Notes under the pieces: model-generated | The model's input: only the letters and a program-made list of their open reading frames with translations | What the model was told of the DNA's origin: nothing | Database searches by the model: none | Made by a program: the position numbers and the translations under genes | Assembly (NCBI RefSeq): GCF_025144335.1 | Contig: NZ_CP083539.1 | Location: 2,543,501 to 2,607,500 of the forward strand | Source of the DNA: Jannaschia sp. W003 | Lineage (GTDB): Bacteria > Pseudomonadota > Alphaproteobacteria > Rhodobacterales > Rhodobacteraceae | Direction of reading: 5' to 3' | DNA: 64,000 bases | Shown: positions 61,207 through 64,000 of the stretch, piece by piece | How the letters are laid out: the number at the start of each line of letters is the position of its first letter | Position numbering within the stretch: the stretch's first letter is position 1

Positions 61207-61995
61207 ATGCCCGACGATGCGCCCGCGTTCCCCGAGGGCCCGCCGCGCGACGCCGTCGCGGCCCGCGAAGGCGGCCTCGTGGTGGACGTGGACGGCTTCG
61301 AGGGGCCGCTCGACCTCCTCCTCTCGCTCGCCCGCACCCAGAAGGTGGACCTCGCGCGCATCAGCGTGGGCGATCTCGCGCGGCAGTACCTCGACTTCGT
61401 GGGCAGGGCGCAGGCGCTGCGGATCGAACTGGCGGCGGACTACCTCGTCATGGCCGCTTGGCTGACGTTCCTGAAGTCGCGCCTCCTCCTGCCCCCCGAC
61501 CCCGAGGAGGACGGCCCCTCGGCCGAGGACATGGCCGCCCGCCTCGCGTTCCAGCTGGAGCGGCTGGAGGCGATGCGGCGCGCCGGCGCGAAGCTCATGG
61601 CTCGCGACCGTCTGGGCCGCGACGTGTTCGCCCGCGGCGCCCCCGAGCACGTCGAGCACCGCCGCAGCGTCCGCCGCGACGCGTCGCTCGTGGACCTCCT
61701 GCGCGCCTACGCCCGCCTGCGCACCCGCGACGAGTTCCGCCCCCTCGCCGTGGACCGCCGCGACGTGCTCTCGATGGAGGAGGCGCTGGAGCGGCTGGAG
61801 GCCCTCGTGCCCAGGGCCACCTCCTGGACCGACCTCGGCCGCTTCCTGCCCGAGGGGTGGCGCGCGGCTCCCTCGCGACGCCGCTCCGCCACCGCCGCCA
61901 ACTTCGCGGCCTCGCTGGAGCTGGCGCGCCGCGGCACGGTGGAGCTGCGCCAGCCCGGCCCCTTCGCCCCCATCGAGCTGCGGCGCCGGGCGTGA
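61207..61995 (+). CDS. scpA: Segregation and condensation protein A
   Basis: 262 residues, kleisin of the SMC-ScpAB condensin. N-terminal VVDVDGFEGPLDLLLSLARTQKVDLARI is diagnostic, followed by YLVMAAWLTFLKSRLLLPPD; the middle is charged and the C-terminal winged-helix region closes the SMC ring. It overlaps scpB by GTGA. Follows nagZ by 14 bp. Confidence 0.96.
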   Translation: MPDDAPAFPEGPPRDAVAAREGGLVVDVDGFEGPLDLLLSLARTQKVDLARISVGDLARQYLDFVGRAQALRIELAADYLVMAAWLTFLKSRLLLPPDPEEDGPSAEDMAARLAFQLERLEAMRRAGAKLMARDRLGRDVFARGAPEHVEHRRSVRRDASLVDLLRAYARLRTRDEFRPLAVDRRDVLSMEEALERLEALVPRATSWTDLGRFLPEGWRAAPSRRRSATAANFAASLELARRGTVELRQPGPFAPIELRRRA

Positions 61996-62594
61996 CCGAC
62001 GCGCCGTCCGACGTGCCCCCGGAGGCCGAGCAGGAGCGCATGGTCGAGGCGATGCTCTTCGCCTCCGCCGAGCCACTCGCCCTCGCCGAGCTGCAGGCCC
62101 GCCTGCCCGAGGGAAGCGACGCTGCCTCGGCGGTCGCCCGCCTTGCCGCGCGCTACGAGGGGCGCGGCGTCCGGCTCCGGCGCACCGGCGACGCCTGGGC
62201 CTTCCGCACCGCGCCCGACCTCGCCTGGCTCCTGCGGCGCGAGACGGTCGAGGCCCGGCGCCTCAGCCGAGCCGCCGTCGAGACGCTGGCCATCGTCGCC
62301 TACCACCAGCCGGTGACCCGCGCCGAGATCGAGGAGATCCGCGGCGTCTCGGTCTCACGCGGCACCGTCGAGCAGCTCATGGAGATGGGCTGGGTCGGCC
62401 TCGGCCGCCGCCGCGAGACGCCGGGGCGCCCGACCACGCTGGTGGTGACGCCGGGCTTCCTCGACCACTTCGGCCTCGCCTCGGCCCGCGACCTGCCCGA
62501 CCTCGCGGAGCTGCGCGCGGCCGGCCTGCTGGAGGCGATGCCGGAAGGCGGAGCGGCGGCGGCGGACGACGCCGAGGACACCGACGACGCCTGA
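61992..62594 (+). CDS. scpB: Segregation and condensation protein B
   Basis: 200 residues, GTG start in a GTGA overlap with scpA. Two winged-helix domains: MVEAMLFASAEPLALAELQARL with the VETLAIVAYHQPVTRAEIEEIRGVSVS signature and a second domain with TPGRPTTLVVTPGFLDHFGL. Dimers bind the ScpA centre. Tail is acidic Ala-rich (about 185-200). Confidence 0.96.
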   Translation: MTDAPSDVPPEAEQERMVEAMLFASAEPLALAELQARLPEGSDAASAVARLAARYEGRGVRLRRTGDAWAFRTAPDLAWLLRRETVEARRLSRAAVETLAIVAYHQPVTRAEIEEIRGVSVSRGTVEQLMEMGWVGLGRRRETPGRPTTLVVTPGFLDHFGLASARDLPDLAELRAAGLLEAMPEGGAAAADDAEDTDDA

Positions 62595-62652
62595 GGGGGA
62601 ACCGACCGGGCACCGTCCGGCGTTGACGAAGGTGTCCACCGGAGGTTGCCCC

Positions 62653-62775
62653 ATGATCCGTGCCCTGTCCCGTCGGTTGATGTGGCGCCTCGCCGGGCGC
62701 GCCTTCGGTCACCGCGCGGCGCGCAACGCCCGCGCCGCCGGGCGCGCGCTGGCGATGGCCCGCCGCCTGCGCTAG
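62653..62775 (+). CDS. Tiny Arg/Ala-rich protein with strong RBS
   Basis: 40 codons starting at an ATG preceded seven bases upstream by GGAGG. 12 of 40 residues are Arg and 11 Ala, with Trp11 and a His; the pattern (SRRLMWRLAGRAFGHRAARN) suggests a very basic amphipathic helix. Its stop codon overlaps the modC stop as CTAG. I recognise no family. It could be a small nucleic-acid-binding or membrane-active peptide, or a spurious frame favoured by high GC; the ribosome site argues for expression. Confidence 0.55.
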   Translation: MIRALSRRLMWRLAGRAFGHRAARNARAAGRALAMARRLR

Positions 62776-63806
62776 CCGCCGCCGACGTCGGCCCGCGCCA
62801 CGCCCGTCGCCTTCACCACCGCCCAGACCGCCCGCCCCGGCGCGAGGTCCAGCGCCTCCACCGACCGCTGGGTGACTCGCGCCAGAAGCCGCGCGCCGCC
62901 CGCCCGCAGCCCCAGCATCGCGCCCGGCCCACCGCCCTCGTGGATCGCCTCGATCGTCGCGGGCAGCACGTTGAGCGCCGACAGCCCGCGCGGCGGCTCC
63001 ACGGCCACGATGATGTCCGAGGCCGGCAGGCGCAGGCGCACGCGCGCGCCCTCGGCCAGCCCCGTCGCGGGCACCCAGATCACGCCCGCCGGCGTGCCCA
63101 CCGGGGCGAGGTCGTGGCGCGCCGCGCCCACCACACCCTCGATCACCGCGCCCGCCGCCGCCGGGCCGATCAGCGCGGCCGAGGCCGGATCGCCCAGCAC
63201 CTCGGCCAGCGGCCCCGCCCGCTCGATCCGCCCCGCGCGCATCAGCACCAGCGTGTCGGCGAGGCGCGCGACCTCCTCGATGGCGTGGGAGATCAGGAGG
63301 ATCGGCAGGCCCGCACCGCGCAGGCGCTCGAAGTGCGGCAGGATCTCCAGCCGGCGGGCCGCATCCAGCGCGGCGAGCGGCTCATCGAGGATCAGCATCC
63401 GCGGCGCCCGAAGCAGGGCCCGGCCAAGCGCCACCCGCGCCGCCTCGCCGCCCGACAGCGCCCGGGGGCGGCGGTCCAGCAGCGGGGCGATGCCCAGCAT
63501 GTCCGCCGTGGGGACCGGGTCCGCGCCGCGCGGCGCGCCGTAGAGGAGGTTCTGGCGCACCGAGAGATGCGGCAGGAGGCGCGGCTCCTGGAACACGTAG
63601 CCGATGCCGCGGCGGTGAGGCGGCAGCGCGCTCACGTCGCGGCCCCCGATCTCGACCCGCGCGCCGGGCTCCAGCCCCGCCACCAGCCGCGCCACCGTGG
63701 TCTTGCCCGCGCCCGACGGCCCGAACAGCGCGGTGACGCCCGGGCCGGCCTCCAACTCCACGTCGAGCGAGAAATCCCCGCGCCGAAGCTCCGCCCGCAG
63801 CCTCAC
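62772..63806 (-). CDS. modC: Molybdate ABC transporter ATP-binding protein
   Basis: 344 residues. Walker A GPSGAGKTT near 30-38, signature LSGGEAARVALGRALLRAPRML, Walker B LILDEPLAAL and a switch His in LLISHAIEEVARLADT. The C-terminal 70 residues form a TOBE/Mop molybdate-sensing region (IEAIHEGGGPGAMLGLRAGG). GTG start overlaps the modB stop (GTGA). Supplies molybdate for the Mo cofactor, in line with the XdhC-type genes 45 kb away. Confidence 0.94.
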   Translation of the reverse strand: MRLRAELRRGDFSLDVELEAGPGVTALFGPSGAGKTTVARLVAGLEPGARVEIGGRDVSALPPHRRGIGYVFQEPRLLPHLSVRQNLLYGAPRGADPVPTADMLGIAPLLDRRPRALSGGEAARVALGRALLRAPRMLILDEPLAALDAARRLEILPHFERLRGAGLPILLISHAIEEVARLADTLVLMRAGRIERAGPLAEVLGDPASAALIGPAAAGAVIEGVVGAARHDLAPVGTPAGVIWVPATGLAEGARVRLRLPASDIIVAVEPPRGLSALNVLPATIEAIHEGGGPGAMLGLRAGGARLLARVTQRSVEALDLAPGRAVWAVVKATGVARADVGGG

Positions 63807-64000
63807 CGGAGCCGCGCCGCGAGGCGCCGCGCGACCACGTCCGACAGGACGAGGGCGGCCACCGAGACCGCGACGGCCACGGCGACCAGTCCGTGCACCG
63901 CGCCCTCGCCGTCCGGCACCTGAAGGAACGCATAGATCGCGGCGGGCAGCGTGCGCGTCTCGCCGGGGATCGAGGCGGCGAAGGTGATCGTGGCGCCGAA
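63803..64000 (-). CDS. modB: Molybdate ABC transporter permease, C-terminal part
   Basis: The last 65 residues of a permease whose start lies beyond the window. FGATITFAASIPGETRTLPAAIYA is the ModB EAA-like region, followed by VPDGEGAVHGLVAVAVAV and a final membrane helix with the basic end ARRLAARLR. The stop overlaps the modC GTG start. Confidence 0.92.
   Translation of the reverse strand, partial: FGATITFAASIPGETRTLPAAIYAFLQVPDGEGAVHGLVAVAVAVSVAALVLSDVVARRLAARLR

Overview
The window reads as chromosomal sequence from a member of the Rhodobacteraceae (Alphaproteobacteria, order Rhodobacterales) with very high GC and strongly GC-biased third codon positions. Supporting content includes class I phaC, intracellular phaZ and a phasin; the cysG-DUF2849-cysI-cysH-DUF934 sulfur block; the lptF-lptG-lptD-surA-pdxA-rsmA chain; glnB-glnA; argS-SPOR-nagZ-scpA-scpB; and several protein types common in this family (Hint-domain proteins, an LdtR-like MarR regulator, DUF4167). 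No phage, transposase, CRISPR array or plasmid gene was seen. It is mostly core genome with short repeat and palindromic elements between genes.

Layout. 1-4.3 kb: polyhydroxyalkanoate granule genes (partial phasin and phaC leftward, phaZ and a GFA-like protein rightward). 4.4-10.5 kb: an Lrp/AsnC regulator divergent from a siroheme/sulfite-reduction operon (cysG, DUF2849, hemoprotein reductase, cysH, DUF934), followed by ferredoxin-NADP reductase. 10.5-12.3 kb: an acidic membrane-anchored protein, then infC, whose best start codon is ATC, and a 44-codon ORF lying across the infC terminator. 12.5-19.2 kb, leftward: accessory genes of the cox type (AAA+ ATPase, VWA protein, XdhC, MoeA-like domain) with a large acidic OmpA-like protein among them. 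19.3-23.6 kb: glutaryl-CoA dehydrogenase, YceI, a PRC-barrel protein and a CHASE-HWE histidine kinase. 23.7-25 kb: rpsF-rpsR-rplI. 25-32.8 kb: Tat-exported nucleotidase, GSDH-type dehydrogenase, trigger factor, LdtR-like regulator, XRE regulator plus SdhE, aspartate aminotransferase. 32.8-39 kb: MATE pump, ndk, ABC-F ATPase, MarC, retroviral-type aspartic protease. 39-48.6 kb: holC-pepA leftward, and rightward the LPS export and outer-membrane chain with many ATGA overlaps, ending in pdxA and rsmA. 48.6-52.4 kb: DUF4167, prfA-prmC, DUF1499, tRNA-Leu(UAG). 52.5-53.7 kb: two tandem degenerate Hint proteins. 53.7-57.2 kb: nnr divergent from glnB-glnA. 57.3-62.8 kb: argS, SPOR protein, nagZ, scpAB and a 40-residue Arg-rich ORF. 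62.8-64 kb: modC and the end of modB.

How the genes work together. The cys block supplies siroheme (CysG) to the sulfite reductase beside it. prfA and prmC pair a release factor with its methylase. LptF, LptG, LptD and a SurA-like chaperone serve lipopolysaccharide export and outer-membrane assembly. GlnB and GlnA are the nitrogen signal and its main target. XdhC, the MoeA-like protein, CoxD/CoxE-like proteins and ModBC all point to molybdenum hydroxylases, whose structural genes are not in this window.

The most interesting signals are mostly non-coding or small: the ATC start of infC, three consecutive perfect palindromes between pdxA and rsmA, an inverted pair of G6-rich tandem-repeat elements 33 kb apart, palindromic operator candidates before cysG and glnB, a two-part stem before rpsF, two Hint proteins that appear to lack the nucleophile, and two tiny ORFs with strong ribosome binding sites. 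No clearly novel multi-gene system was found.
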